A DNA stretch of 64,000 nt. Source: Pseudomonadales bacterium (GTDB lineage Bacteria > Pseudomonadota > Gammaproteobacteria > Pseudomonadales > Azotimanducaceae). This document shows positions 9,784-18,226 of this stretch, in pieces. Numbering within the stretch: the stretch's first letter is position 1; the number at the start of each line of letters is the position of its first letter. The notes beneath the pieces were generated by a model. It saw only the letters and a program-made list of their open reading frames with translations, was not told the origin of the DNA and did no database searches. Location of the stretch: NCBI GenBank assembly GCA_016763855.1, contig JAESSY010000036.1, forward strand, positions 56,030-120,029, read 5' to 3'. The translations under genes were made by a program, and so were the position numbers.

Positions 9784-9917
9784 GCCGACATTCCTATTTA
9801 CCCGCCAGGGTGCAAGGCATATCACCTACAATGATTTCAGACGATGTCCACATTTGCTACGCAATGAAAGCGCAATAATTTAGTGATTGCTGATAGAAGC
9901 GCAAATTGAAAAAAATT

Positions 9918-11438
9918 ATGCCCGTTGCAAGAACCTATTCTCGCGCACAAATTGGAATTGACTCTCCCTTAATCACTGTGGAGGTTGATCTCGCCCCTGG
10001 CTTACCACAAATTGTTATTGTCGGCTTACCTGAGACAGCCGTTAAGGAAAGCAAGGATCGCGTGAAAGCAGCAATCACGAATTCTGATTTCGATATGCCC
10101 TCAAGAAAGATAATCGTCAACCTTGCTCCAGCTGACCTACCCAAACAAAGCGGTCGATATGATGTAGCGATAGCCTTGGCGATACTCGCAGCAAGTGACC
10201 AACTACCGATCGAAGTACTTAAAACTGTTGAGTTATTAGGAGAGCTAGCACTGGATGGTAGCCTCCGTTCCGTAAAAGGCGTGTTACCCGCAACCATTAA
10301 AAACATCGATAGCGAACGCAAACTAATTATTCCCTATGAAAATAGTGATGAAGCTTCTCTTTCCAACAACAAGGGCGTACTGACCGCATCACACCTTAGC
10401 GATATTGTTGGCCACCTTAAGGGCGTTATTTGTTTGATGCCTGCACGGAGAATCAATCGCGTATCCTTAAAAAAAACAAAACTATTGCTTTCAGACATCA
10501 GAGGTCAGTATCTGGCAAAACGAGCCCTAATTATCGCAGCTGCAGGATCTCATAATATTATTTTCATGGGCCCACCTGGTGCAGGAAAAACGATGCTGGC
10601 AAGTCGATTAGCAAGTCTATTACCAGAAATGAATACAGAGGAATCTCTTCAGGTCGCATCAATTCAATCTATTTCAAAGTACTCCTTTGATATTACATCC
10701 TGGGGTCAACGTCCCTTTCGAACACCTCATCACACGGCCTCCGGTGTTGCGCTCGTCGGCGGAAGTAGCCCACCCAAACCAGGAGAAATCTCCCTCGCCC
10801 ATATGGGAGTGCTCTTTCTTGATGAACTACCCGAGTTTTCTCGCAACGTACTTGAAGTACTGCGTGAACCTTTGGAGTCAGGGAAAATAGTAATTAGCCG
10901 AGCCAGTCACCAGATAACTTATCCCGCACAGTTCCAATTAGTCTCAGCCATGAATCCGTGTCCCTGCGGCTATTTTGGTGATGACAATAATCGCTGTAGC
11001 TGCACGCCAGACCGAATAAACAGATATCGAAGTAAGATCTCAGGACCTCTGCTGGATAGAATCGATCTACACGTCAATGTCCCAGCGCTACCCAAAGGGG
11101 TACTTTCAGATCCAGCTTATTCGGGCAATGAAGGAGAACATACTAATGCTTGCGAACTCATTCAAAAATCTCAGCTCAAAATGAGAGATCGTGGGGGCAA
11201 ACTCAATTCACAACTCAGTAGTAAAGAAACAGAAATGTTCTGCAAGCTCACGAAAGAGGATCAAAGCTTGCTAGACAACGCCATGTTTAAATTAGGTCTA
11301 TCAGCCCGAGGTTATTACAAGATTCTTAAGCTCGCTCGCACCATTGCTGATTTAGCAGATGAAGAACAAATTGCCACTCCCCACCTTAGTGAAGCCATTG
11401 GCTATAGGAAATTTGACCGATTCCTCGGCCAAAATTGA
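9918..11438 (+). CDS. comM: YifB/ComM-family Mg-chelatase-like AAA+ ATPase
   Basis: About 506 residues; a hexameric AAA+ helicase that in other bacteria promotes branch migration during natural transformation. Domains: N-terminal Lon-like fold (to about 165), Walker A GPPGAGKTM (about 218), Walker B LFLDELPEF (about 300) and a C-terminal four-cysteine stretch PCPCGYFGDDNNRCSC (about 345-365). I use the ATG at 9918 because its product begins MPVARTYSRAQIG, which aligns with the family; the frame stays open back to a TTG at 9906. The dprA gene at 34250-35365 is the other competence-related gene in the window. Confidence 0.93.
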   Translation: MPVARTYSRAQIGIDSPLITVEVDLAPGLPQIVIVGLPETAVKESKDRVKAAITNSDFDMPSRKIIVNLAPADLPKQSGRYDVAIALAILAASDQLPIEVLKTVELLGELALDGSLRSVKGVLPATIKNIDSERKLIIPYENSDEASLSNNKGVLTASHLSDIVGHLKGVICLMPARRINRVSLKKTKLLLSDIRGQYLAKRALIIAAAGSHNIIFMGPPGAGKTMLASRLASLLPEMNTEESLQVASIQSISKYSFDITSWGQRPFRTPHHTASGVALVGGSSPPKPGEISLAHMGVLFLDELPEFSRNVLEVLREPLESGKIVISRASHQITYPAQFQLVSAMNPCPCGYFGDDNNRCSCTPDRINRYRSKISGPLLDRIDLHVNVPALPKGVLSDPAYSGNEGEHTNACELIQKSQLKMRDRGGKLNSQLSSKETEMFCKLTKEDQSLLDNAMFKLGLSARGYYKILKLARTIADLADEEQIATPHLSEAIGYRKFDRFLGQN

Positions 11439-11444
11439 ATACGA

Positions 11445-11855
11445 CTACTTTATGGAATCAAGCATGTAATCAACAGCGACTTTTAGGTCGTCATCAGAAC
11501 AGGTAAAGCACATTCCCTTGGCTGGCATACCCGGCGGCAAACCATTAATAGCAGCCTCATAGAGCGCGTCGATTCCTTTAGCAATCCGTGGTTCCCATGC
11601 AGGAATATCGGCAAGTTTAGGTGCGCCAGCAAGACCAATGTCATGACAGGTTGCACAGCTTTTCCTATAAGTGGCTTCACCGCCACCAGCGCCTTCCGTG
11701 ACAGCAACCGTTGCACTTGCAGCAGAACAATCGTCGCCCTCAACACATACCTCACCCACTTTTTTAATCCGGTCGACAATCTCTGATTCAATCGTATCAG
11801 CAGACACGATGCTTGCCAGACCCACAGCGATTAGCATAAGCACAAATTTATACAC
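11445..11855 (-). CDS. Cytochrome c5-type periplasmic electron carrier
   Basis: A 136-residue secreted cytochrome c. The signal peptide is MYKFVLMLIAVGLASIVSA. The heme site is CATCH near residue 87, followed by the c5-like GLAGAPKLAD and a C-terminal MPAKGMCFTCSDDDL, where the extra Cys pair and the Met ligand region are typical of cytochrome c5. A 40-residue linker between signal and heme domain is Ala/Thr/Gly-rich. It converges on comM with a 6-base gap. It likely passes electrons between the bc1 complex and an oxidase. Confidence 0.9.
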   Translation of the reverse strand: MYKFVLMLIAVGLASIVSADTIESEIVDRIKKVGEVCVEGDDCSAASATVAVTEGAGGGEATYRKSCATCHDIGLAGAPKLADIPAWEPRIAKGIDALYEAAINGLPPGMPAKGMCFTCSDDDLKVAVDYMLDSIK

Positions 11856-11956
11856 AATAATCTTCCCTTTGACCAGTCTTGACCCATTTTTGAACGACGC
11901 GAATTGTAACCTAATATCCCGTTTCTCACCAATACTCTCAGAAACACTCGATCAGT

Positions 11957-13492
11957 TTAGTTTTCTAGGCCCCAATCGGCATCCTTCAACTCTCTATTCG
12001 AGTTGAACTGAAATACACTTGAAGTGCCGCCTTCTACTACTGACTGTGCAGACACCAATGTCAATATCGCTCGTTCTCTATATTCCACTAGTGAATCGGA
12101 CCCCACATTCACCATCGTACTACGTAATTTATATAGTGTAGTATCTAAAACGTCTGCTAGTGGGCCAACTAATGGAACATAAGCATCAACACCCTCTTCA
12201 AAAACCATTTTGCGAGTACTCATACCATCATCATAACGTTGCCAGTTTTGCGCTCTTAACGTACCTTCCCCCCAATAAGGCTTATACATTTGGCCATTTA
12301 TTGACATTTTTGGCGTTGGGCTCTCTTCTGTCATCGCAAAATATCGACCCATCATCACAAAGTCTGCCCCCATCGCCAGGGCAATGACTATTTGCGTGTC
12401 ATTTGCCATGCCCCCATCGGAACAAATAGGAATATATCGCCCTGTTTCTTCAAAATAGGCATCACGACGCTTGGCAACATCGAGAAGCGCAGAGGCCTGC
12501 CCACGACCAATACCTTTTTGCTCTCGAGTGATACAAATTGAACCACCACCAATGCCAACTTTGATAAAGTCGACACCACCTTCTTCTACAAGAAAGTCGA
12601 AGCCTTCTGGAGAGACAACGTTTCCACCACCAATAATGGGCTTTGAACCATAATTCTCACGGATCCAGCGAATTCCTTCCAATTGGTAATCTGTAAAACC
12701 ATCTGATGAGTCAAAACACAATGCATCCGCACCAGCCTCTAATAGCGCAGGTACTCTTTCCTGGTAATCATGGGTATTGATTGCCGCACCGACACAAAGT
12801 CGCTTGGACTCGTCTAACAGCTCCTGTGGGTGACGCCTATGATCAACATAATCCTTTTTAAATACTAATGCTGTAAGACAGTCATTTGCGTCTACTATCG
12901 GTAAACAATCTTTCTTGTGTTTGTGGAGCAACTTATTGGCAGTAGTCAAACTTATCCCTTCCTGACCATGAATGACATCATCAAAGGGTGTCATGTGCTG
13001 ACCCACAGTTCTACTTAGATCGTCCTCAAACTCCCAAAAATCCTTGTCCGTAATAATGCCAAGTAATTTACCGGTGGCTGTCCCATTTTCAGTAACAGGT
13101 ACCGTAGAATGACCTGTTTTTTGCATCAGTTCAGAAACTTCCGCCAAGGTGGTCGACTCGGTGGTATTAGAATCACTCTGGACAAAACCCGCTTTATGGG
13201 CTTTGACCTGCCGCACCATTTCGACCTGACGGTCGATTGGTTGTGAACAATATACAAAACTCAATCCACCTTGCCGCGCAAGTGATATCGATAATTGCGC
13301 CCCCGAGACCGCTTGCATACACGCAGAAACTATAGGTACGTTAATCTGTAATCGAGAAACCTGACCTTTAGTATATGCAGCAATAGGTGTTTTGAGATTA
13401 ACAGCATCGGCACGTTGTCCCTTTCGCGTCAATCTAGGAATCAATAAATATTCTGAAAAGGTACGGGAAATATCATCTAGGATGATCGCCAT
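11957..13492 (-). CDS. Atypical IMP dehydrogenase (GuaB family)
   Basis: A 511-residue TIM-barrel enzyme with two CBS domains inserted at about residues 100-220. The catalytic loop GSICITRE (about 317-324) retains the nucleophilic Cys, and GGGNV and CSDGG phosphate-binding motifs are present. The flap region reads EGTLRAQNWQRYDDG then VFEEGVDAYVP, which differs from the common proteobacterial GuaB and resembles a divergent IMP dehydrogenase class I recall from Clostridia and other phyla. There is no guaA next to it, so a canonical guaB probably exists elsewhere. AAGGAG precedes the ATG. Oxidation of IMP to XMP is likely but not certain. Confidence 0.82.
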   Translation of the reverse strand: MAIILDDISRTFSEYLLIPRLTRKGQRADAVNLKTPIAAYTKGQVSRLQINVPIVSACMQAVSGAQLSISLARQGGLSFVYCSQPIDRQVEMVRQVKAHKAGFVQSDSNTTESTTLAEVSELMQKTGHSTVPVTENGTATGKLLGIITDKDFWEFEDDLSRTVGQHMTPFDDVIHGQEGISLTTANKLLHKHKKDCLPIVDANDCLTALVFKKDYVDHRRHPQELLDESKRLCVGAAINTHDYQERVPALLEAGADALCFDSSDGFTDYQLEGIRWIRENYGSKPIIGGGNVVSPEGFDFLVEEGGVDFIKVGIGGGSICITREQKGIGRGQASALLDVAKRRDAYFEETGRYIPICSDGGMANDTQIVIALAMGADFVMMGRYFAMTEESPTPKMSINGQMYKPYWGEGTLRAQNWQRYDDGMSTRKMVFEEGVDAYVPLVGPLADVLDTTLYKLRSTMVNVGSDSLVEYRERAILTLVSAQSVVEGGTSSVFQFNSNRELKDADWGLEN

Positions 13493-13882
13493 AGTTGACT
13501 CCTTGTGGAGGTGATGTGATAGAGGGCAGCATTACAAATAGCGTAAGTATTGTGTGACTGATAAACATTAAGCAGTAAAAGTGCTCGCGAAGACAAAGCC
13601 GATGAAGGATAAAAAAGACTAGAAACTATTGATGAAACTAGTAAGGATACAAATAAAGAGTGTCGTTCTGATATCGCCATGGCGAATTCTAATTGAATCA
13701 CAAATTCGAAGCAACGGGCCACGAGCAAATTGCTTTACAAAGTCATGGGTCCATTTTCAATTTTCCACCCCTAAATATTTAAACAAACACATTAATTAAT
13801 ATTCATAAACTGTTGATTTTAAGAAATATTTTTGTATGATACAGAAGGTTAGTATCAGAGAATGGTAATAAACGGCAAAATC
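13493..13882. other. 390-base gap between IMPDH gene and ihfB
   Basis: This stretch separates two divergent genes and must hold both promoters. The ihfB promoter is clear at 13813-13840. An open frame of 83 codons on the minus strand (13477-13728) overlaps the IMPDH start and lacks a ribosome site, so I do not call it. The part after 13740 is very AT-rich. Confidence 0.5.
13813..13840 (+). promoter_or_regulatory. Sigma-70 promoter of ihfB
   Basis: TTGATT and TATGAT are separated by 16 bases in an AT-rich stretch about 43 bases before the ihfB ATG. Match is 5 of 6 for the -10 box and 4 of 6 for the -35 box. Confidence 0.6.
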
Positions 13883-14194
13883 ATGAACAAATCCGAATTA
13901 ATCAAACGCATGGCTGACAAGCTCGATCAACTCACGGGTAGAGATGTGGATTTAGCAGTACATAGCATTATCGATATTATGTCCCACAGCCTAGCCACAG
14001 GAGACCGAATTGAAATTCGAGGATTCGGTACCTTCTCTAATCACTACCGGAAACCGAGAAGCGTAAGAAACCCCAAGACCGGTGAAGTAGGCATTCACAA
14101 GCCCGGGAAGTTTGTTCCACACTTCAAACCTGGTAAAGAACTCAAACGTAGGGTTGACGAGTCCAAAGCGCCCATAGCAGCCGCATTCTTTTAG
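13883..14194 (+). CDS. ihfB: HU/IHF-family DNA-bending protein, IHF beta-like
   Basis: Nucleoid protein that bends DNA as a heterodimer with IHF alpha. The product from the ATG at 13883 begins [12 protein letters not shown] and contains [11 protein letters not shown] (about 44-54) and [21 protein letters not shown], the beta-arm and signature typical of IHF beta. It has 103 residues, slightly longer than usual, with an extra C-terminal tail of [13 protein letters not shown]. An in-frame ATG at 13862 would add seven residues with no homology. The usual rpsA neighbour is absent, so this could be a second, IHF-beta-like paralogue. Confidence 0.85.
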   Translation: MNKSELIKRMADKLDQLTGRDVDLAVHSIIDIMSHSLATGDRIEIRGFGTFSNHYRKPRSVRNPKTGEVGIHKPGKFVPHFKPGKELKRRVDESKAPIAAAFF

Positions 14195-14200
14195 AAAGAT

Positions 14201-15754
14201 CTACATTTCCAGAAGACGGTGCTTCAATACTTTCCCGGAAGGAGACGCAGGCAACTCATCCAGAGTGACTATACTGGTAGGAATTTTATAAGCCGCCAAT
14301 TTCGTTCTGGCAAAGCTAAGCAGTGCGCTGATATCGACTCTTCTACCAGGGGCTGTTTGAATAAAAGCTAATATTTCCTCATCCCCTTCTCTTTCCCGCC
14401 CAACAACAGCAGAGACACTAACACCTGGAAAATCACAGAGAATCGCCTCAATTTCCGGAGGATACACATTGAACCCCGAGCGGATAATGAGCTCCTTAGT
14501 CCTTCCCGCGATAAAAATTGCGCCCATGTCATTTTGATAAACCAAATCACCTGTATTGAACCAATCGTTTTTCAAAACCTGGCGCGTCATTTCTTCCTGT
14601 CGATAATAGCCTAGCATGACATTGGGTCCTCGCACCCAAAGCTCCCCTGTGTCACCTGGGACAACTTCTTCACCATCTTTTGCTCTAATCTCAATATCCA
14701 ATCCCGGAAGTGGATAGCCAACGGAACAATCATTTTGGGGAGCATAAATTCTTGTTTGGCAGATCGTTGGTGCTGTTTCAGTCAAACCATATCCATTATG
14801 TAGCACCATACCGAATTGAGACTCAACTCGAAGTTTCAAATTAGGATCAAGGGGGGAGCCACCAGCATAGAGAAAGCGAAGTTTATCAGCAGACCAACTC
14901 TTAGGCATGACCTCAAGCAGTAGCGCATACATTGTCGGCACCCCTAAGAAACCTGTAATGCCATCTTCAGATAATGCGCGAAGAGCTTCCTTTGCCTCAA
15001 ATCGCGGAACAACGTGTAGTGTTGCTCCTGCAAAAAGGACTGAACAGCAGACCGCTGACAAGCCAAATACATGAGAAATCGGCAGCACACAATAGATCTC
15101 ATCTTTCGCGGTGAGCATGCGGAGTTTGCCTGAAACAAAGGCCATAAAGGTTAAGTTTCGCTGGCTTAGCATGACCCCTTTTGGCTTACCTGTAGTTCCC
15201 GTTGTATATATCATTGCCAAAACCTGTTCTTCTGGCTTCAGCTCGTTACTGATATTTAGGGTTTCGGTTTCATCGCTCAGCATCAAGACCCCAAAGCTCA
15301 TTTCAACCTTCTGGCATGAACGAGCGTTGGCATGATTCACTGCCGCGACTGAGTCTGCCACTGTGTAGATAATGCGGCGTGGCTCACAATCATCAAATAT
15401 GAGTTCGACTTCTCGCTCGGACAGTCGCGCATTGACAATAACTGCAACCGCTTTTAATTCACTGAGCGCAAGAAAAAGTAAAACGGCTGAGGCTCCGTTT
15501 TCGCACACGAGCATGACTCGATCCCCATTCCGTACACCAATGCCTTCAAGAAATTGGATGCATTCCCTAACTGCTTTCGCTAGATCTGAGTAGCTATAGG
15601 TGCGATCTTGAGTAACCAATGCGAGAGTGTAGGGCGACTCCTCAGCCCAGCGAAGAATGCCCTGACTGAGGCGATTGGGAAGTGCAGCAACGATTGCATC
15701 TGCTGCACAACCAAGACGTATTTCATCCTGTATAAGGATGTCTGCTGGCGACAT
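14201..15754 (-). CDS. Class I AMP-dependent acyl-CoA synthetase/ligase
   Basis: A 517-residue adenylate-forming enzyme. Motif A3 is MIYTTGTTGKPKGVM (about 185-199), A5 is NGYGLTETAP (about 317), A8 is WFNTGDLVYQND then RTKELIIRSGFNVYP (about 400-430), and the A10 lysine is in LPASPSGKVLKH near the C-terminus. It would activate a carboxylic acid as acyl-AMP and then acyl-CoA, but the substrate cannot be read from sequence; medium- or long-chain fatty acids are likely. It follows dsbA by 13 or more bases on the same strand and converges on ihfB with a 6-base gap. Confidence 0.88.
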   Translation of the reverse strand: MSPADILIQDEIRLGCAADAIVAALPNRLSQGILRWAEESPYTLALVTQDRTYSYSDLAKAVRECIQFLEGIGVRNGDRVMLVCENGASAVLLFLALSELKAVAVIVNARLSEREVELIFDDCEPRRIIYTVADSVAAVNHANARSCQKVEMSFGVLMLSDETETLNISNELKPEEQVLAMIYTTGTTGKPKGVMLSQRNLTFMAFVSGKLRMLTAKDEIYCVLPISHVFGLSAVCCSVLFAGATLHVVPRFEAKEALRALSEDGITGFLGVPTMYALLLEVMPKSWSADKLRFLYAGGSPLDPNLKLRVESQFGMVLHNGYGLTETAPTICQTRIYAPQNDCSVGYPLPGLDIEIRAKDGEEVVPGDTGELWVRGPNVMLGYYRQEEMTRQVLKNDWFNTGDLVYQNDMGAIFIAGRTKELIIRSGFNVYPPEIEAILCDFPGVSVSAVVGREREGDEEILAFIQTAPGRRVDISALLSFARTKLAAYKIPTSIVTLDELPASPSGKVLKHRLLEM

Positions 15755-15767
15755 GTGAAATACTAAT

Positions 15768-16421
15768 TTAGTTTATGAGTAACTTGCGTTCTTTCTCGAT
15801 GAGGTAATCGGCGATACGCAACATATTCACATTTGAGCCCGCCATGCTCCCTTCAATACGGTACTTACCATTAACAATGATGGCTGGTACACCCCCGGAT
15901 CGATAGGCACGACCTTTCGCTTCTGCTTGCTGAACGCTTGCTCTGACCCCAAACGAATTATAAGCCTTCGCAAAACCTTCAACATCTACACCATGTTCTT
16001 GAAAGAAATCAGCCATCGCCTGAGGCGAATTTAATCTTTGTCTTCGATTCTGAATGGCATTAAATAAAGGTGTGTGTATTTTATCCAAAACCTTCAGCGC
16101 CTTAGCTGTGTAATAGGTCTGCGCATACACTTGATAATCCTTATTCCAGATCGCAGGAGTCCGTACAAACTCCACATCATCTGACAATTTGTTATGCCAC
16201 ACTGCAATCAAGGGCTCAAAGTTATAGCAATGATTGCATCCATAAGAAAAGTATTCTGCAACTTCAACTTTATTTGGCTTTCGTGTCTTAAGTGGAATTT
16301 GTAATTCGACATAGTGAGTTCCAGCTTCATACTGTTCTATGCCCGCAGCACTTACAGAATGGCTGAGCATCAAGAAGCCAGCTATTAAAATGAAGGGTAG
16401 AGCTTTAATTTTGTTTAACAC
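15768..16421 (-). CDS. dsbA: Thiol:disulfide interchange protein DsbA
   Basis: Periplasmic oxidant that introduces disulfides into exported proteins. The product has a signal peptide (cleavage near VSA-AG), the redox motif CNHC in FSYGCNHCYNFEP (where E. coli has CPHC), and the cis-Pro loop GGVPAIIVNG near residue 180. No ATG lies before the signal peptide; a GTG at 16421 gives a compact signal, and a TTG at 16436 is the alternative. The dsbA-cytochrome c4-engB-polA order is that of Pseudomonas. Supplying disulfides near cytochrome genes is in keeping with periplasmic maturation. Confidence 0.93.
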   Translation of the reverse strand: MLNKIKALPFILIAGFLMLSHSVSAAGIEQYEAGTHYVELQIPLKTRKPNKVEVAEYFSYGCNHCYNFEPLIAVWHNKLSDDVEFVRTPAIWNKDYQVYAQTYYTAKALKVLDKIHTPLFNAIQNRRQRLNSPQAMADFFQEHGVDVEGFAKAYNSFGVRASVQQAEAKGRAYRSGGVPAIIVNGKYRIEGSMAGSNVNMLRIADYLIEKERKLLIN

Positions 16422-16592
16422 TGAAGTAAATCCCAATTGAATGATTAGTTGAAAGTGAAGCTTGAACTTAAGCTAAAAGTATAGTTACACCCGATGCCGA
16501 GTTTAACATCTCACCTAGTACCGTTACATGTTAGCACCGCAAAAATGATTAGACCTTACCTATTAGCGAGTTGTTCCCTAAAATGCTACGCC

Positions 16593-16618
16593 AAAAAAAG
16601 AGCGCGTTAACGCCCTTT
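16593..16618 (-). terminator. Rho-independent terminator after cytochrome c4
   Basis: On the minus strand, an imperfect hairpin centred on the palindrome GCGTTAACGC is followed by seven T. It lies 25-50 bases after the stop of the cytochrome c4 gene. Confidence 0.65.
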
Positions 16619-16642
16619 CGTCCATAATACAAACCTAATATC

Positions 16643-17245
16643 TTAATGTAATCCGTAGAGATAACTCGCTACTGCTGCAATTTCTCTATCACTCAGATCA
16701 AGCGAAGTAGTACGCATCATTTTTCCATCACCATCGTTGTGACGATCTCCTACTCGGAAGGCTTTCAATTGCGTCTCTGTATATTCTGGCCATTGTCCCG
16801 CCAATGCAGGGAAACCAGCAAGGTTGCTACCTTCTCCCTGAGGTAGATGGCAAGCGGTACAGGCAGCAATGCTTTTTCGTTTAATACCTGACCGATATAT
16901 TGATTCCCCAAGCGCAACTAATTCTGGCTTTGCAGCGCCACCTTTAGGGGTTTGACTTGCATAATAGGCGGCTAGGTCCGCAAGATCATCTTCAGAAAAA
17001 GCCTCTAATTGGCCTGTCATCAGTGGTGCCGCCCGAGCTCCAGACTTAATATCCTTTAGTTGCTTCAATAAGTATTTGGGATGTTGGCCCGCAATGCTGG
17101 GGAATGATCCCGCCGGGCTATTGCCATCAGCGCCGTGGCAAACAGCACAAGCTTGGCTAATGCTTTTGCCATGTTCAGGATTACCTTCCGCGAAGACTGA
17201 TATACTGCTTACAAGCAATAAAGTTGCGACAATTAGTTTAAACAT
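16643..17245 (-). CDS. Di-heme cytochrome c4
   Basis: A 200-residue periplasmic electron carrier made of two cytochrome c domains. It has a signal peptide (MFKLIVATLLLVSSISVFA), heme sites CAVCHG (about 33) and CTACHLPQG (about 132), and Met ligands in PLMTGQ and KMMRTTS-like contexts. In pseudomonads and Vibrio, c4 donates electrons to cbb3 or caa3 oxidases, so it may feed the CoxBA oxidase encoded at 24602-28866. It is divergent from engB; the 147-base gap contains a 12-bp direct repeat. A terminator hairpin follows. Confidence 0.94.
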   Translation of the reverse strand: MFKLIVATLLLVSSISVFAEGNPEHGKSISQACAVCHGADGNSPAGSFPSIAGQHPKYLLKQLKDIKSGARAAPLMTGQLEAFSEDDLADLAAYYASQTPKGGAAKPELVALGESIYRSGIKRKSIAACTACHLPQGEGSNLAGFPALAGQWPEYTETQLKAFRVGDRHNDGDGKMMRTTSLDLSDREIAAVASYLYGLH

Positions 17246-17297
17246 GCGATTCCCTTAATATTACATTGCCATGCGATGTTAAAATGACCGGCGCATT

Positions 17298-17323
17298 ATA
17301 TACAAACTAACATATACAAACTA
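17298..17323. repeat. 12-bp tandem direct repeat in c4/engB promoter region
   Basis: ATATACAAACTA occurs twice, spaced by AC (period 14), between the divergent cytochrome c4 and engB genes. It may be a regulator site or a chance duplication. Confidence 0.6.
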
Positions 17324-17392
17324 CGCCAAAGCCTCAATTCGCCAGTTACCTTCTCGGATTTGAGTCTTATATGAGGGTTTTCGACACAATTC

Positions 17393-18010
17393 ATGCAAAA
17401 AATATCGACTATTCTACCTCTCCAGGAAGCTATTTTTCTTAAAAGCGCAGCTAAACTTTCTCAGTGCCCACGAGACGTCGGCAGTGAAATCGCTTTCTGT
17501 GGCCGTTCAAACGCAGGAAAGTCCAGCGCTATCAACTATTTAACAGATCAACAGAAACTTGCACGAACCAGTAAAACACCCGGCCGAACCCAGCTAATTA
17601 ACTTTTTTTCAGTCACTGACTCTATAAGACTAGTCGATTTACCAGGATATGGTTATGCAAAAGTACCCATTAAAGTAAAAAGCGAATGGCATCGAAATAT
17701 CGATGCCTATTTTCAGAACCGTCAATCCCTCAAAGGCTTGATACTGGTAATGGATATTCGACACCCGCTAAAAGAGTTCGACCTGATGATGTTGGAGTGG
17801 AGTAAAACAGCAAAGATCAATATGCATATTATTCTCACCAAAGCAGACAAATTCAAGAGAGGTACCCAGCAATCTACACTATTCAAAGTGAGAAAATCGG
17901 TTCCAGAGCACGTGACAGTCCAGACCTTTTCGTCAACGACAAAAATAGGTAAACAAATTTTAGTTAAACAAATTTTGTCTTTCATTCAAGATGGGGTGGT
18001 GAAACAGTAG
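17393..18010 (+). CDS. engB: Ribosome biogenesis GTPase EngB/YsxC
   Basis: A 205-residue GTPase needed for late 50S subunit assembly. G1 is GRSNAGKSS (about 38-46), G3 is DLPGYGYA (about 83), G4 is TKAD (about 150) and G5 is around FSST (about 183). The ATG at 17393 precedes a typical short N-terminal extension. It converges toward polA, with a 216-base gap that holds a candidate small RNA on the opposite strand, exactly as yihA/engB lies opposite Spot 42 in E. coli. Confidence 0.95.
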   Translation: MQKISTILPLQEAIFLKSAAKLSQCPRDVGSEIAFCGRSNAGKSSAINYLTDQQKLARTSKTPGRTQLINFFSVTDSIRLVDLPGYGYAKVPIKVKSEWHRNIDAYFQNRQSLKGLILVMDIRHPLKEFDLMMLEWSKTAKINMHIILTKADKFKRGTQQSTLFKVRKSVPEHVTVQTFSSTTKIGKQILVKQILSFIQDGVVKQ

Positions 18011-18030
18011 ATAAGGAAAGCGCTTAAAAT

Positions 18031-18073
18031 AAAAAAAACCCGATCACTCTAATAGGGGGGGGGAGTGACCGGG
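18031..18073 (-). terminator. Intrinsic terminator of the sRNA (and polA)
   Basis: Minus-strand stem CCCGGTCACTC / GAGTGATCGGG with a C-rich loop, then eight consecutive T (18031-18038). It is not a terminator for engB because the T-run lies on the wrong side. Confidence 0.85.
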
Positions 18074-18136
18074 CTAGCATTCTTCGATTTGTTTGGGGGG
18101 AAACTATCGAAGCTATTCTTTTACTAATGACTTGTA
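18031..18136 (-). ncRNA. Candidate sRNA at the polA-engB locus (Spot 42/ErsA position)
   Basis: About 105 bases on the minus strand, downstream of polA. It begins after a sigma-E-like promoter (18142-18168). A first hairpin has a perfect 7-bp stem (18082-18088 with 18106-18112) and a loop holding TTTCCCCCCAAAC. A second hairpin with an 11-bp stem (one G-U pair) and a C-run loop is followed by eight T, a textbook intrinsic terminator. No open frame of note lies inside. Position, direction and architecture match Spot 42 of enterics and ErsA of Pseudomonas. Exposed C-runs could pair with Shine-Dalgarno sequences of target mRNAs. Primary-sequence homology was not tested. Confidence 0.65.
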
Positions 18137-18141
18137 CGTAC

Positions 18142-18168
18142 TCTGACTTGGATATGGTCACTTAGTTC
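18142..18168 (-). promoter_or_regulatory. Sigma-E/AlgU-like promoter of the sRNA
   Basis: GAACTA and TCAGA are separated by 16 bases on the minus strand, close to the AlgU/RpoE consensus GAACTT-N16-TCTGA. It begins about 60 bases after the polA stop codon. A looser sigma-70-like TATAAAAT lies just upstream. Confidence 0.5.
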
Positions 18169-18226
18169 AGAATTATTTTATATTGTTTGGATGACGGGTA
18201 CGAAATTCAGGATAAAGCGCACCTTC

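Noticed and set aside
13477..13728. 83-codon minus-strand frame upstream of the IMPDH gene
   Set aside because: Overlaps the IMPDH start, has no ribosome site and a composition unlike neighbours.
18031..18073. Terminator for engB on the plus strand
   Set aside because: On the plus strand the run is A before the hairpin with no T-run after it, so it works only for the minus strand.
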